Shown here in pieces: positions 37,850 through 46,116 of a stretch of 64,000 bases of DNA (positions are counted from its first letter, which is position 1; each line of letters begins with the position of its first letter). The stretch comes from Streptomyces gobiensis (GTDB lineage: Bacteria > Actinomycetota > Actinomycetes > Streptomycetales > Streptomycetaceae): positions 4,710,501 to 4,774,500 of the forward strand of contig NZ_CP086120.1 in NCBI RefSeq assembly GCF_021216675.1, written 5' to 3'. The position numbers and the translations under genes were made by a program. The notes beneath the pieces were generated by a model. That model searched no databases. It saw only the letters and a list, made by a program, of their open reading frames with translations, and was not told the DNA's origin.

Positions 37850-39315
37850 TGGCATACGGCTCCACCGCGGTCCTGCTGGGACCGCGCGATACGGCCTGTG
37901 AGGTGCTGCGCGAGACCTTCGACGGGGCCGGTGTGAAGATCGTCGATGACACCGGGGCTCAGGACACCGTGGACCCCGATATCTGCTGTGCCCTGCTCAC
38001 CGGCACCGCCGTACTCGGCGGCGCCGCACCGGCACCGGCGCTGGACCGGCCGCGGATCGCGGAGCTCGCCCAGCGGATGGCGGACCGTGGCTCGGGCCGG
38101 ATGATTCTGGTCATCGACGGCGCGGGCGGTGTGCATACCGGTACCCCGGACGATGAGGCGGCCTCCCGCGCCGCTGACCTCGCCTGGTGGCGGCAGCTGG
38201 CCGCCCGGGTATCGGCGTCCGGGGTGATCGCCAACCAGATACGGGTCGGGGTGGCGCCCTTCCTCGGCCATCGGGCCGGGCCGGAACAGACCGCCGCCGT
38301 GCTGCACCATCTGCCGCTGCGCCGGGCCACGCACCCGGCTGACCTGGCCGCCGCCGTGCTGTATCTGGCGTCCGAGGACTGCGCGTACACCGTCGGTGAG
38401 ACGGTTCCCGTCGACGGCGGTATGGGGCTGACCCTGATCCCGCCGTTACGTACTCCCCGTAAACCCGCCGTGTCCAGGGCCCCCGCCGAGCAGTCGGCCG
38501 GCACCGGACCGGGCGGTGCGGCCGGGCTGTTCGACCTCACCGGACGGCACTGTCTGGTGGTGGGCGCGAGCAGTGGCATCGGCCGGGAAACCGCCCTGGA
38601 ACTGGCCCGCAGGGGAGCCGATGTGACGGTGATGGCCCGCCGGGAGCGCAAGCTTCACGAGGTCGCCGACCAGATCACCGCGCTGGGCCGCCGTGCCCAT
38701 GTCGTACAGCAGGATGTGTCCCGCCTGGCGGAGCTGGAGCCCGCACTGGAGCGGAGCTGGCAGACCGGCGGCCGTATCGACGCCATGGTCTACGCCACCG
38801 GACTGTTCGCGGTCGAGGAACCGGGCCCGGACCAGCGGGCCGAACTGCGGGAACGCTCCCTGGACATCAACTACCGCGGCTACGCCACCCTCACCGACGC
38901 GCTGGTGCGGCGGTGGGCCGCGGACGGACTGGGCGGCGCGGTCGTCGGAGTCTGCTCGGTTGGCTCAGAGGTGGTCCCGATCCCGCATATGGAGAGCTAC
39001 GGGGCGAGCAAGGCGGCCATGGCCCAGTACACCCGCTGTGTGGCCGCTACCGCTGGACGCCATGGCATCCGGGCCAACTGTGTAGCGCCCGGCATCGTGG
39101 AGACACCGATGGCCGAGTGGGTCTCGGAGGATTTCCGGCAGGCCTGGCTGGCGCGTATCCCGGCCGGGCGGGTGGGGGAGCCACAGGATGTGGCCGCGCT
39201 GGCGGCCTATCTGGTGGGGGACAGCGCCGGGTATGTCACGGGTGCGCTGCTGCATGTTGACGGCGGCTACGCCCTCGGTGGGCTGCCGCCGCTGGCCCGG
39301 GGCGGCGCGGGATGA
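37849..39315 (+). CDS. tandem (double-domain) SDR protein
   Basis: The 488-residue product is two SDR domains in one chain. The N-terminal domain (about 1-205) lacks the glycine-rich loop and the YxxxK pair but keeps the C-terminal signature (DCAYTVGETVPVDGGMGL). The C-terminal domain (about 225-480) is complete: VGASSGIGRETA, YATGL, and VGSEVVPIPHMESYGASKAA. The first half is thus probably structural, as in some fungal FAS and MaoC-linked SDR fusions. Residue 200, in the linker, is encoded by TTA (38446-38448). ATG at 37849 has GGAGG seven bases upstream. Confidence 0.86.
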   Translation: MAYGSTAVLLGPRDTACEVLRETFDGAGVKIVDDTGAQDTVDPDICCALLTGTAVLGGAAPAPALDRPRIAELAQRMADRGSGRMILVIDGAGGVHTGTPDDEAASRAADLAWWRQLAARVSASGVIANQIRVGVAPFLGHRAGPEQTAAVLHHLPLRRATHPADLAAAVLYLASEDCAYTVGETVPVDGGMGLTLIPPLRTPRKPAVSRAPAEQSAGTGPGGAAGLFDLTGRHCLVVGASSGIGRETALELARRGADVTVMARRERKLHEVADQITALGRRAHVVQQDVSRLAELEPALERSWQTGGRIDAMVYATGLFAVEEPGPDQRAELRERSLDINYRGYATLTDALVRRWAADGLGGAVVGVCSVGSEVVPIPHMESYGASKAAMAQYTRCVAATAGRHGIRANCVAPGIVETPMAEWVSEDFRQAWLARIPAGRVGEPQDVAALAAYLVGDSAGYVTGALLHVDGGYALGGLPPLARGGAG

Positions 39316-40091
39316 GCGGCGCGGCACCGGCTGTCAGCGGTGTGGCGCTGGTGACCGGCGCCTCCTCGGGGATCGGCGCGGCCACCGCGAGCGCGCTGGC
39401 TGCGGCGGGCGCTCATGTGGTGCTGGTCGCGCGCCGGGCCGAAGCTCTGGCGGCGGTGGCCAGCGAGGTGCGTGACCATGGCGGCCGGGCGAGTGTGCTG
39501 GCCGCGGATCTGGCCGCGCACGGAGAGCCGGAGCGGGTTGTCGCGGAGACGGTGGAGCGGTTCGGGCCGCCGACCGTGCTGGTCAACAGCGCGGGTGTGG
39601 TGCGGCTCGGTGTCGTACACGAACTGACCCCCAGGCACTGGGAGCTGATGCTCCGGCTCAATCTGACCGTGCCCTATCTGCTGACCCATGAGGTGTTGCC
39701 GTATATGCGCAAGCGCTCCACGGGGACGATCGTCCATATCGGTTCGGCCGTAACACAGGAGCCGATCAGTCACACCGCTGGCTACGCGGCCAGCAAACAG
39801 GGGCTCAATGTCCTCAGCGAGCTGGTGGCACTGGAGAACCGGGATCACGGCATCCGCTCGGTGGCCATCTGCCCCGGCTGGGTGCACACCGGAATGTCCC
39901 CGGTCCCGGCTGAGCTGGGCGCGGCCACCGGGGAACTGCTCACCCCCGGCGATGTGGCCGATGCCGTGCTGTGGACGGTGACCCGGCCGCCCCGGGTGAG
40001 CGTCGGGCCGGTGATCCATCTCGCCCCGACCAGCGGGCGGGCCGGCACCCGCGCGTCGATTACCCGGCTCACCGGTACGGAGGTCCGCTAG
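39312..40091 (+). CDS. SDR-family oxidoreductase
   Basis: This 259-residue SDR has TGASSGIGAATA, NSAG, and catalytic residues in IGSAVTQEPISHTAGYAASKQG. The C-terminus lacks the usual VDGG ending and instead reads SVGPVIHLAPTSG, as in YdfG/serine-dehydrogenase-like SDRs. It overlaps the double-SDR gene by four bases (ATGA). Confidence 0.89.
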   Translation: MSGAAPAVSGVALVTGASSGIGAATASALAAAGAHVVLVARRAEALAAVASEVRDHGGRASVLAADLAAHGEPERVVAETVERFGPPTVLVNSAGVVRLGVVHELTPRHWELMLRLNLTVPYLLTHEVLPYMRKRSTGTIVHIGSAVTQEPISHTAGYAASKQGLNVLSELVALENRDHGIRSVAICPGWVHTGMSPVPAELGAATGELLTPGDVADAVLWTVTRPPRVSVGPVIHLAPTSGRAGTRASITRLTGTEVR

Positions 40092-41222
40092 ATGGCCAGG
40101 CCGGGACCGCTGGCCGGGGTGCGCGTGGTCGAACTGGCGGCGCATGGACCGACGCCGTTCTGCGGGATGCTGCTGGCCGATCTGGGCGCCGATGTCGTAC
40201 GGGTCGTCCACCCCAAGCCCCCGAGCGCCGACTGGGATCTGCCGACGGACGGTCAGGCGGTGCTCGACCGGGGCAAGCGCTCGCTGCCCGTGGATCTCAA
40301 GGATCCGGACGGCGCCGCGCTGGTGCTCGCCCTGGCCGGGCGGACCGATGTGTTCCTTGAGGGGTTCCGGCCCGGGGTCGCCGAGCGGCTGGGCATCGGC
40401 CCCGACCGGTGTCTGGCCCGTAACCCCCGGCTGGTCTACGGCCGGATGACGGGCTGGGGACAGACCGGGCCACTGGCGCAGACGGCAGGGCATGACATCA
40501 CCTATCTCGCGGTGACGGGGGTGCTGGACGCCATCGGCCGGGCGGACGGGCCGCCGCAGATTCCGCTGAACCTCCTCGGCGACTTCGGCGGCGGCGCCAT
40601 GTATCTGGCCGTGGGCGTGCTGGCGGCGCTGTCCCAGGTCGCGCGTACCGGCCGGGGCCAGACCGTGGACGCCGCCATCGTGGACGGCGTCAGCCATCTG
40701 AGCACCATGGTGTTCGGCATGCTGGCCGCTGGTGAGTGGAGCGGCCAACGCGGCGGCAATCTGCTGGACTCCGGCTGCCCGTTCTACAACGTGTATCCGA
40801 CCGCCGATGGCCGCCATATGGCCGTGGGGGCGCTGGAGCCCAAGTTCTACCGGGAGTTCGTCCGGCTGCTGGGCGTCTGGGAGATGGTGCCCGGTCATCG
40901 GGAGCCCTCCGTGTGGGACGAGCTGTACCGGATCTTCGCGGGGGTCTTCCGCACCCGCACCCAGCGGGAGTGGTGTGAGGTGTTCGACGGCACGGAAGCC
41001 TGTGTCAGCCCGGTGCTCTCGCTGACCGAAGCCCGCCACCATCCGCAGCTGGCCGCACGGCATACGCTCACCGAGATCGGCGGCGTTCCACAGCCGGCGC
41101 CCGCCCCCCGGTTCTCGGCCACCCCGACCGCTGTGCCCCCGCCAGCGGAGACCGGTACCGACCGGAGCGAGGAGATCCTCGCCGAATGGGGTGTGAGGCG
41201 GTCCGGCAGCCGTGATGCCTGA
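40092..41222 (+). CDS. alpha-methylacyl-CoA racemase (AMACR/MCR-type, family III CoA-transferase fold)
   Basis: This 376-residue protein of the CaiB/BaiF fold carries the racemase residues rather than the transferase Asp. His134 is in GHDITYLAVTGVL, Asp164 in NLLGDFGGGAM and Glu249 in GALEPKFY; these match His126, Asp156 and Glu241 of M. tuberculosis MCR. It should interconvert 2R- and 2S-methylacyl-CoAs, which tells that an alpha-methyl branched CoA ester is an intermediate of this pathway. It starts at the base after the SDR stop and overlaps the next regulator gene. Confidence 0.88.
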   Translation: MARPGPLAGVRVVELAAHGPTPFCGMLLADLGADVVRVVHPKPPSADWDLPTDGQAVLDRGKRSLPVDLKDPDGAALVLALAGRTDVFLEGFRPGVAERLGIGPDRCLARNPRLVYGRMTGWGQTGPLAQTAGHDITYLAVTGVLDAIGRADGPPQIPLNLLGDFGGGAMYLAVGVLAALSQVARTGRGQTVDAAIVDGVSHLSTMVFGMLAAGEWSGQRGGNLLDSGCPFYNVYPTADGRHMAVGALEPKFYREFVRLLGVWEMVPGHREPSVWDELYRIFAGVFRTRTQREWCEVFDGTEACVSPVLSLTEARHHPQLAARHTLTEIGGVPQPAPAPRFSATPTAVPPPAETGTDRSEEILAEWGVRRSGSRDA

Positions 41223-41703
41223 CAGCGAGCTCGACGCCTTCGTAGAAGATGTCGCGGGCCACTTCGCGGCGGACGGCCTGCCGTTGGGCGCGGGGCGGAT
41301 CATCGGGTATCTGCTCGTATGCGAACCAGCGGAGCGCACCGCGGGCCAGCTCGCCTCGGAGCTCAAGGCCAGCGCGGGGTCGGTGTCCACCAATCTGCGC
41401 CGGCTGCTGGACACCGGCCTGGTGCGGCGGCGGACCCGGGCCGGACAGCGCAGCGCCGTCTACCGCCTGAACCGCGACTGCTGGCTGGCCCTGATGCGCC
41501 GGGAGGCCGAACGGCTGAGCACCTTCCGGATTCTGGCGGAGAAGGGTCTGGCCGCGCTCGGGGAGGAGCGGGATACCGAACGGGGCGGCCGACTGCGCGA
41601 GGCGTATGAGCTGTACCGGAGGCTGGAAGAGGACCTGGCGTCGATGTGGGAGCGCTGGGACGTACGGGGACACGAATCGAAGGTCACAAGGCGAGCAGAG
41701 TGA
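41215..41703 (+). CDS. GbsR/MarR-type transcriptional regulator
   Basis: This 162-residue winged-helix protein has RIIGYLLVCEPAERTAGQLA followed by the recognition helix in SAGSVSTNLRRLLDTGLVRR and a wing (RTRAGQRSAVYRL). A C-terminal helix contains YELYRRLEEDLASMWERW, probably for dimerisation. GbsR-type regulators often sit directly before ABC exporter genes, as here, and control them in response to the exported compound. It overlaps the racemase stop; GTG at 41212 is an alternative start. Confidence 0.86.
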   Translation: MPDSELDAFVEDVAGHFAADGLPLGAGRIIGYLLVCEPAERTAGQLASELKASAGSVSTNLRRLLDTGLVRRRTRAGQRSAVYRLNRDCWLALMRREAERLSTFRILAEKGLAALGEERDTERGGRLREAYELYRRLEEDLASMWERWDVRGHESKVTRRAE

Positions 41704-41717
41704 GCGGAGTGAGCACA

Positions 41718-42671
41718 GTGAGCGGATACGTGATCCAGTGCGGCGGGCTGACCAAGAGGTTCGGTTCCTTAACCGCCTTGGACCGGCTGGACTTGGAGAT
41801 TCCGGCCGGGATGGTCTTCGGGTATCTCGGCCCCAACGGGGCGGGCAAGACCACCACACTCCGGATGGTCATGGGCCTGTCGAAACCCAGCGAGGGCAAG
41901 GTCAGGGTCCTGGGCGCCGATCCGTGGGCCCCCCGGCAGCGCGCCGTTCGGGACCGGATCGGCTATCTCCCGGGCGAACTGCGGATGGACGACCGGCTGA
42001 CGGCGATGGGTCAGCTCACCCACTGGGCCAGGATGAGAGAGACCCCCGTGGACCCGGCGTACCGGGACGCGCTGATCGAGCGGCTGGGACTGAACCCCAC
42101 CCGTCCGGTGCGCACCCTGTCCACCGGCAACCGGCGCAAGGTGGGGCTGGTGGGGGCCTTTATGTCCCGGCCGGAACTGCTGGTCCTGGACGAACCGACC
42201 AGCGGTCTGGATCCCTTGGTACAGCGGGAGTTCATCCGGATGGTGCAGGAGGTACGGGAGGACGGGCGGACCGTGCTGCTGTCCTCACACATTCTCTCCG
42301 AAGTCGAGCGGCTCGCCGAGCGGGTGGCGGTACTGAGAGCGGGGGAGCTGGTCATGGAGGGATCGGTGGATGAACTGCGGGGCACGGCCCGGCAGCGGCT
42401 GGAGGCCACCTTCAAGGACACGCCGCCCACCGCGGAGCTGGCGGAGCTGGCGGGCGTGCTGGACGTCGAGGCCGAGGGCAGCACGCTGCGGTGCACCGTA
42501 CAGGAGCCGATCGCACCGGTGCTGGAGATCCTCGCCCGGCATGGGGCGTTGACGCTGGTGGCACCCCAGCCGGAGATCGAGGATGTCTTCCTTCGGCTCT
42601 ACGGCTCCGAGCCGGACGCGGCGCAGGACGGGAAGGCGAACACGGCGGGCAACGGGGAGGTGGCGTCATGA
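41718..42671 (+). CDS. ABC exporter ATP-binding protein
   Basis: This 317-residue DrrA/CcmA-type ATPase has Walker A YLGPNGAGKTTTL and Walker B LLVLDEPTSGLDP; the signature is LSTGNRRKV. A C-terminal regulatory tail follows. It pairs with the ABC-2 permease that overlaps its end. Residue 18 is encoded by TTA (41769-41771). Three in-frame GTG starts lie in a GTGAGC-repeat (41700, 41709, 41718); the last has GGAG eight bases upstream. It probably exports a product or toxic intermediate. Confidence 0.9.
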   Translation: MSGYVIQCGGLTKRFGSLTALDRLDLEIPAGMVFGYLGPNGAGKTTTLRMVMGLSKPSEGKVRVLGADPWAPRQRAVRDRIGYLPGELRMDDRLTAMGQLTHWARMRETPVDPAYRDALIERLGLNPTRPVRTLSTGNRRKVGLVGAFMSRPELLVLDEPTSGLDPLVQREFIRMVQEVREDGRTVLLSSHILSEVERLAERVAVLRAGELVMEGSVDELRGTARQRLEATFKDTPPTAELAELAGVLDVEAEGSTLRCTVQEPIAPVLEILARHGALTLVAPQPEIEDVFLRLYGSEPDAAQDGKANTAGNGEVAS

Positions 42672-43468
42672 GCGCGCGCGGTGAGGTGGTGGTGTACACC
42701 GCTCGACGGCTGAGGCGGGGTGCGCTGATCTGGGCGGCCGTGCTGGCGGCGCTGGTCGCGACGACGGTCTCCACCTGGACGGGCTTTCGGGACTCGCAGA
42801 CCGATACGGTCACCGCGGACCTGCCGGACTCGATGAAGAAGGCCTTCGGCATCACCGATCTGACGGATCCGGCCGGGTTCATGGACTCCAACCTCTTCTC
42901 GCTGCTGCTGCCGCTGCTGCTGATCTGTGTCGCCGTGTCCTGGACGAACTCGCTCACCACGGCGGATGAGGACGCGGGGCGGCTGGAGATGGAACTCGCA
43001 CAGCCCGTCACCCGGACGATGGTGCTGCTGCGCCGGTTCGCCACCGCGGTGGCGTTGCAGATCGCACTGGGGGTGGCCGTCCTTGTGGTGCTGCTGCCGT
43101 CGATGGCCGGGCTTGACCTGGATGTGCCGATGGGCCGGGTGGTCGCCGCCACAGGAGCGGTCGTCCTGCTGGGCGTGGTGCATGGCGCCGTGCTGTACGC
43201 GGCCGCCGGGCTGGGGGCGCAGCGCGGCACGGCGCTCGGCCTGGCCGCGGGAGTCGCGGTATTCGGTTATGTGGCCCATGCGCTGTTGCCGCTCAGCGAT
43301 GCGCTGGAGTCGGTGCGGGTGATATCTCCCTGGCAGTGGCTGCTGGGTGATGGCCCGGTACAGGAAGGTGTGCCGGTGGCCGGGACCGCGGTATCGCTGG
43401 CGGTTGTCGCGCTGCTGATTACCGTGGGTACGGTGGCCGCTAACCGCCGGGATATCCGCGGGGCGTGA
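42668..43468 (+). CDS. ABC-2-type exporter permease
   Basis: This 266-residue membrane protein has about six hydrophobic segments (ALIWAAVLAALVATTVSTW, NLFSLLLPLLLICVAVSW and later ones) and the ABC-2 loop DEDAGRLEMELAQPVTRTMV. The ATG overlaps the ATPase stop (ATGA). It is the last gene of the plus-strand operon; a strong hairpin follows. Confidence 0.9.
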   Translation: MSARGEVVVYTARRLRRGALIWAAVLAALVATTVSTWTGFRDSQTDTVTADLPDSMKKAFGITDLTDPAGFMDSNLFSLLLPLLLICVAVSWTNSLTTADEDAGRLEMELAQPVTRTMVLLRRFATAVALQIALGVAVLVVLLPSMAGLDLDVPMGRVVAATGAVVLLGVVHGAVLYAAAGLGAQRGTALGLAAGVAVFGYVAHALLPLSDALESVRVISPWQWLLGDGPVQEGVPVAGTAVSLAVVALLITVGTVAANRRDIRGA

Positions 43469-43473
43469 CTGCG

Positions 43474-43508
43474 CTGCTGTTGCGGGGTGGTCAGCCCCGC
43501 AACAGCAG
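43474..43508. terminator. bidirectional terminator between exporter and LuxR gene
   Basis: A perfect 14-bp stem (43474-43487 and 43495-43508) with a seven-base loop lies between two convergent genes. Confidence 0.85.
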
Positions 43509-43540
43509 GCCATCCGTACATCTGGCCGGAGGGTCGGAGA

Positions 43541-44161
43541 TCAGGCCGGTGGAACGGTCTCGCAGCGAAAAAGCTCCCGGCGGTTCCGTATGCCCACCTT
43601 GTGCAAAATGTTGCTGACGTGATTCTTCACCGTCTGGCCAGCCAGCGCTAATTCCTGAGCAATCTCGGCATTCGTATAGCGCCGGAGCAGCAGCGCCAGT
43701 ATCTGCTCTTCCCGAACGGTGAGTGGCGTCAGCGGGGCCAGTGTCTGACGGGCCGGTTCGCCCCGCCTTCCGTCCTCGCCGAACAGCCACACCCGCTGCC
43801 CTCGTGCTGTCTGCCGGATCGCGTCCACCAGCTCGGGTATCGATGCGCTCTTGTGTACAAAGCTGTCGGCTCCGGAGGTCAGAATGGCGGCGACCTCTTT
43901 GGAGGAGCTACAGCCGGAGAACACCATGACCCGCGGCCGGAGGGGGAGTGAGTGGACGTGCCGGCACAGGGTGGCGCCCTGCCGCGTGTCCCCGAACTGT
44001 AATTCGGTGACGATGACGCTGGGGCGCTTTTGTTGAATTTCAGACAGTGCTTGATTTGCCGTGGCGACGGCACTGACGACGGGCATCTGAAGGCGGGACT
44101 CAACCAACGTACTGAGCGCCAAGCGCATGGAGGGATGGCTGTCTACGATCATTACTCCCAT
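43541..44161 (-). CDS. LuxR-family (NarL-type) regulator with atypical receiver domain
   Basis: This 206-residue protein has a receiver-like N-terminal half (VMIVDSHPSMRLAL; FVHKSAS with the conserved Lys) and a LuxR HTH (LTVREEQILALLLRRYTNAEI, QTVKNHVSNILHKVG). The normal phosphoacceptor Asp is replaced by Glu53 (VIVTELQFGD), which may mimic the phosphorylated state. It contains two TTA codons (residues 54 and 171) and noticeably more A/T-ending codons than its neighbours, suggesting recent acquisition. ATG at 44161 has AGAGGGG upstream. It lies at the right edge of the island with no kinase gene beside it. Confidence 0.86.
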   Translation of the reverse strand: MGVMIVDSHPSMRLALSTLVESRLQMPVVSAVATANQALSEIQQKRPSVIVTELQFGDTRQGATLCRHVHSLPLRPRVMVFSGCSSSKEVAAILTSGADSFVHKSASIPELVDAIRQTARGQRVWLFGEDGRRGEPARQTLAPLTPLTVREEQILALLLRRYTNAEIAQELALAGQTVKNHVSNILHKVGIRNRRELFRCETVPPA

Positions 44162-44768
44162 GCTCGAATTCCCCTCTGGTGGTGCATGGCCAGGCCAGAT
44201 TTTTCGGGCTGACGGTCTTTGGGTTCTGGATGATATCCAAGAGATTCTGACCGGGCAGTGCGGACCGCTTTTTCTCGGCAAGGTGAGCGTGCTGTGCCGT
44301 GGCGGGCGGCGGGGGAGTCCACTGCTCCGTTGCCGGGCCATGAAAGAGCAGGTGGAGCCGGTACTTCAGGGTGTTCGGCGGGTTACAGCGCGTGAGTCCG
44401 GCGACGGGATGTGTGACCTGTCCCACAGGTGTGTGACTTCCTGGTCTGTACCCGTCACGCCTCAGGGGTTACCTATGGGGAATATTGTCCGTTATCGACG
44501 GTTGTCTGATGCCAGTTGACCGCTTCGCGATTGATTTATTCATTGGCTGATTCTCGACTGCCTGCGGCGGGTCACCCCTCAGCCGGTGGGGCTTCCTCCG
44601 TCGGATGAGCCACATATGAGCACCCACCCCGCTCAAGGTCTTGACGGGAATGAAGCGCACGGGATCCCCTTAGAGTTCACATGTTGGAAACAGGCCGTTG
44701 CCCCACTGCTGTGGCACGGTTGACGGGCGGTCGGCGCGCCGCACCGTCGAGGTGGGAGTGGATCAGTA
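44162..44768. other. 607-base divergent intergenic region (LuxR/rok7B7)
   Basis: No convincing coding frame is seen. The stretch is AT-richer than its surroundings, especially 44470-44560. A dyad ACCTGT-CCC-ACAGGT lies at 44416-44430, flanked by two direct copies of GTGTGAC at 44411 and 44431. It marks the right junction of the island with the conserved rok7B7-xyl locus and must hold the promoters of both genes. Confidence 0.5.
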
Positions 44769-45965
44769 GTGGAGACACCGGGCTCGCAGTCCTCGCTGCA
44801 CCGGGCCAATCTGGAGCGGGTCGTACGGGCCGTACGGATGGCGGGGTCGCTGACGCAGGCGGAGATCGCCCGGACGACCGGGCTCTCCGCCGCTACCGTC
44901 TCCAACATCGTCCGGGAGCTCAAGGACAGCGGCACGGTCGACGTCACCCCCACCTCCGCCGGAGGCCGCCGGGCGCGCAGCGTCTCGCTCTCCGGGGACG
45001 CGGGCATCGTCGTGGGCGTCGACTTCGGTCACTCCCATCTGCGGGTCGCCATCGGAAACCTGGCGCACAAGGTGCTCGCCGAGGAGGCCGAGCCGATCGA
45101 TGTGGACGCCTCCGCCGCCCAGGGCTTCGACCGGGCGGAGCAGCTGGTCGAGCGGCTGATCAGCGCGACCGGCGTCCGGCGGGAGAAGGTCATCGGCGTG
45201 GGTCTCGGCGTCCCCGGGCCGATCGATGTGGAGACCGGGGTACTCGGTTCCACCGCGATCCTGCCGGGCTGGACCGGCACCAATCCCCGCGATGAGCTCA
45301 CCGCCCGGCTCGGTGTGCCCGTCCATGTGGACAACGACGCGAACCTCGGCGCCCTCGGTGAGCTGGTCTGGGGCAGCGGCCGTGGCGTCGCCGATCTGGC
45401 GTACATCAAGGTCGCGAGCGGTGTTGGCGCGGGTCTGGTGATGGGCGGTCAGATCTACCGCGGCCCCGGTGGCACCGCCGGTGAGATCGGGCATATCACC
45501 CTGGATGAGTCCGGCCCGGTGTGCCGCTGCGGCAACCGCGGCTGTCTGGAGACCTTTACCGCCGCACGCTATGTGCTGCCCCTGCTGACGCCCAGCCACG
45601 GCCCGGACCTCACCATGCCCCAGGTGGTGGCACTCGCCCGCGAAGGTGACCCGGGGTGCCGCCGGGTGGTGGCCGATATCGGGAGGCACATCGGCAGCGG
45701 CGTCGCCAACCTCTGCAATCTCCTGAACCCGAGCCGGGTTGTCCTCGGCGGCGATCTCGCGGAGGCCGGTGAGCTGGTACTCGACCCGATCCGGGACTCC
45801 GTGACGCGCTACGCCATCCCCAGCGCCGCCCGGCAGCTGTCCGTGGTGCCCGGCGCACTGGGCGGGCGCGCGGAGGTCCTGGGCGCGCTCGCGCTCGTCC
45901 TCAACGAGATGGGTGACGCTCCCCTGCTGGAGGCGGCACAGGACACGGTTCCCGCGTCCGTCTGA
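44769..45965 (+). CDS. rok7B7: ROK-family transcriptional regulator Rok7B7
   Basis: This 398-residue protein has an N-terminal winged helix (LTQAEIARTTGLSAATVSNIVREL) and a ROK sugar-kinase-like domain: VVGVDFGHSHLRVAIGN, GVGLGVPGPID, VDNDANLGALGE, and the zinc motif CRCGNRGCLE. It is placed directly before xylFGH exactly as rok7B7 (SCO6008) is in S. coelicolor. The S. coelicolor protein affects xylose uptake, carbon catabolite repression and antibiotic production. GTG at 44769 is the start. Confidence 0.92.
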   Translation: METPGSQSSLHRANLERVVRAVRMAGSLTQAEIARTTGLSAATVSNIVRELKDSGTVDVTPTSAGGRRARSVSLSGDAGIVVGVDFGHSHLRVAIGNLAHKVLAEEAEPIDVDASAAQGFDRAEQLVERLISATGVRREKVIGVGLGVPGPIDVETGVLGSTAILPGWTGTNPRDELTARLGVPVHVDNDANLGALGELVWGSGRGVADLAYIKVASGVGAGLVMGGQIYRGPGGTAGEIGHITLDESGPVCRCGNRGCLETFTAARYVLPLLTPSHGPDLTMPQVVALAREGDPGCRRVVADIGRHIGSGVANLCNLLNPSRVVLGGDLAEAGELVLDPIRDSVTRYAIPSAARQLSVVPGALGGRAEVLGALALVLNEMGDAPLLEAAQDTVPASV

Positions 45966-46023
45966 CGCCTGTGTCTGGCCACGCTGCGTTCAGGTTGTTC
46001 ACGCATGGCATCGTTGCCTTCCC

Positions 46024-46046
46024 GTTAATGATTTACTTCTTGACGG
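46024..46046 (+). promoter_or_regulatory. AT-rich promoter/operator candidate upstream of xylF
   Basis: An AT-rich block containing TTTACTTCTTGAC stands out in the 151-base gap between rok7B7 and xylF. A second TTGAC occurs at 46063. It could hold the xylF promoter and a Rok7B7 site, but no defined consensus was matched. Confidence 0.35.
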
Positions 46047-46116
46047 CAACCTGCCCTGGGGGTTGACTTCACGCCACCTCGGCCGCGATGACGCGGCCTC
46101 GTCAGGGAGGTACCGA

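Noticed and set aside
40092..41222. CaiB-type carnitine CoA-transferase
   Set aside because: The catalytic residues match the racemase set (His, Asp, Glu) rather than the transferase aspartate, so AMACR is the better call.
8019..44161. Prophage or integrative element carrying the island
   Set aside because: No integrase, tRNA attachment site, transposase or phage structural gene was seen at either edge.
44127..44519. 130-codon plus-strand frame between the LuxR gene and rok7B7
   Set aside because: No ribosome site or domain, and it begins inside the LuxR gene on the opposite strand.
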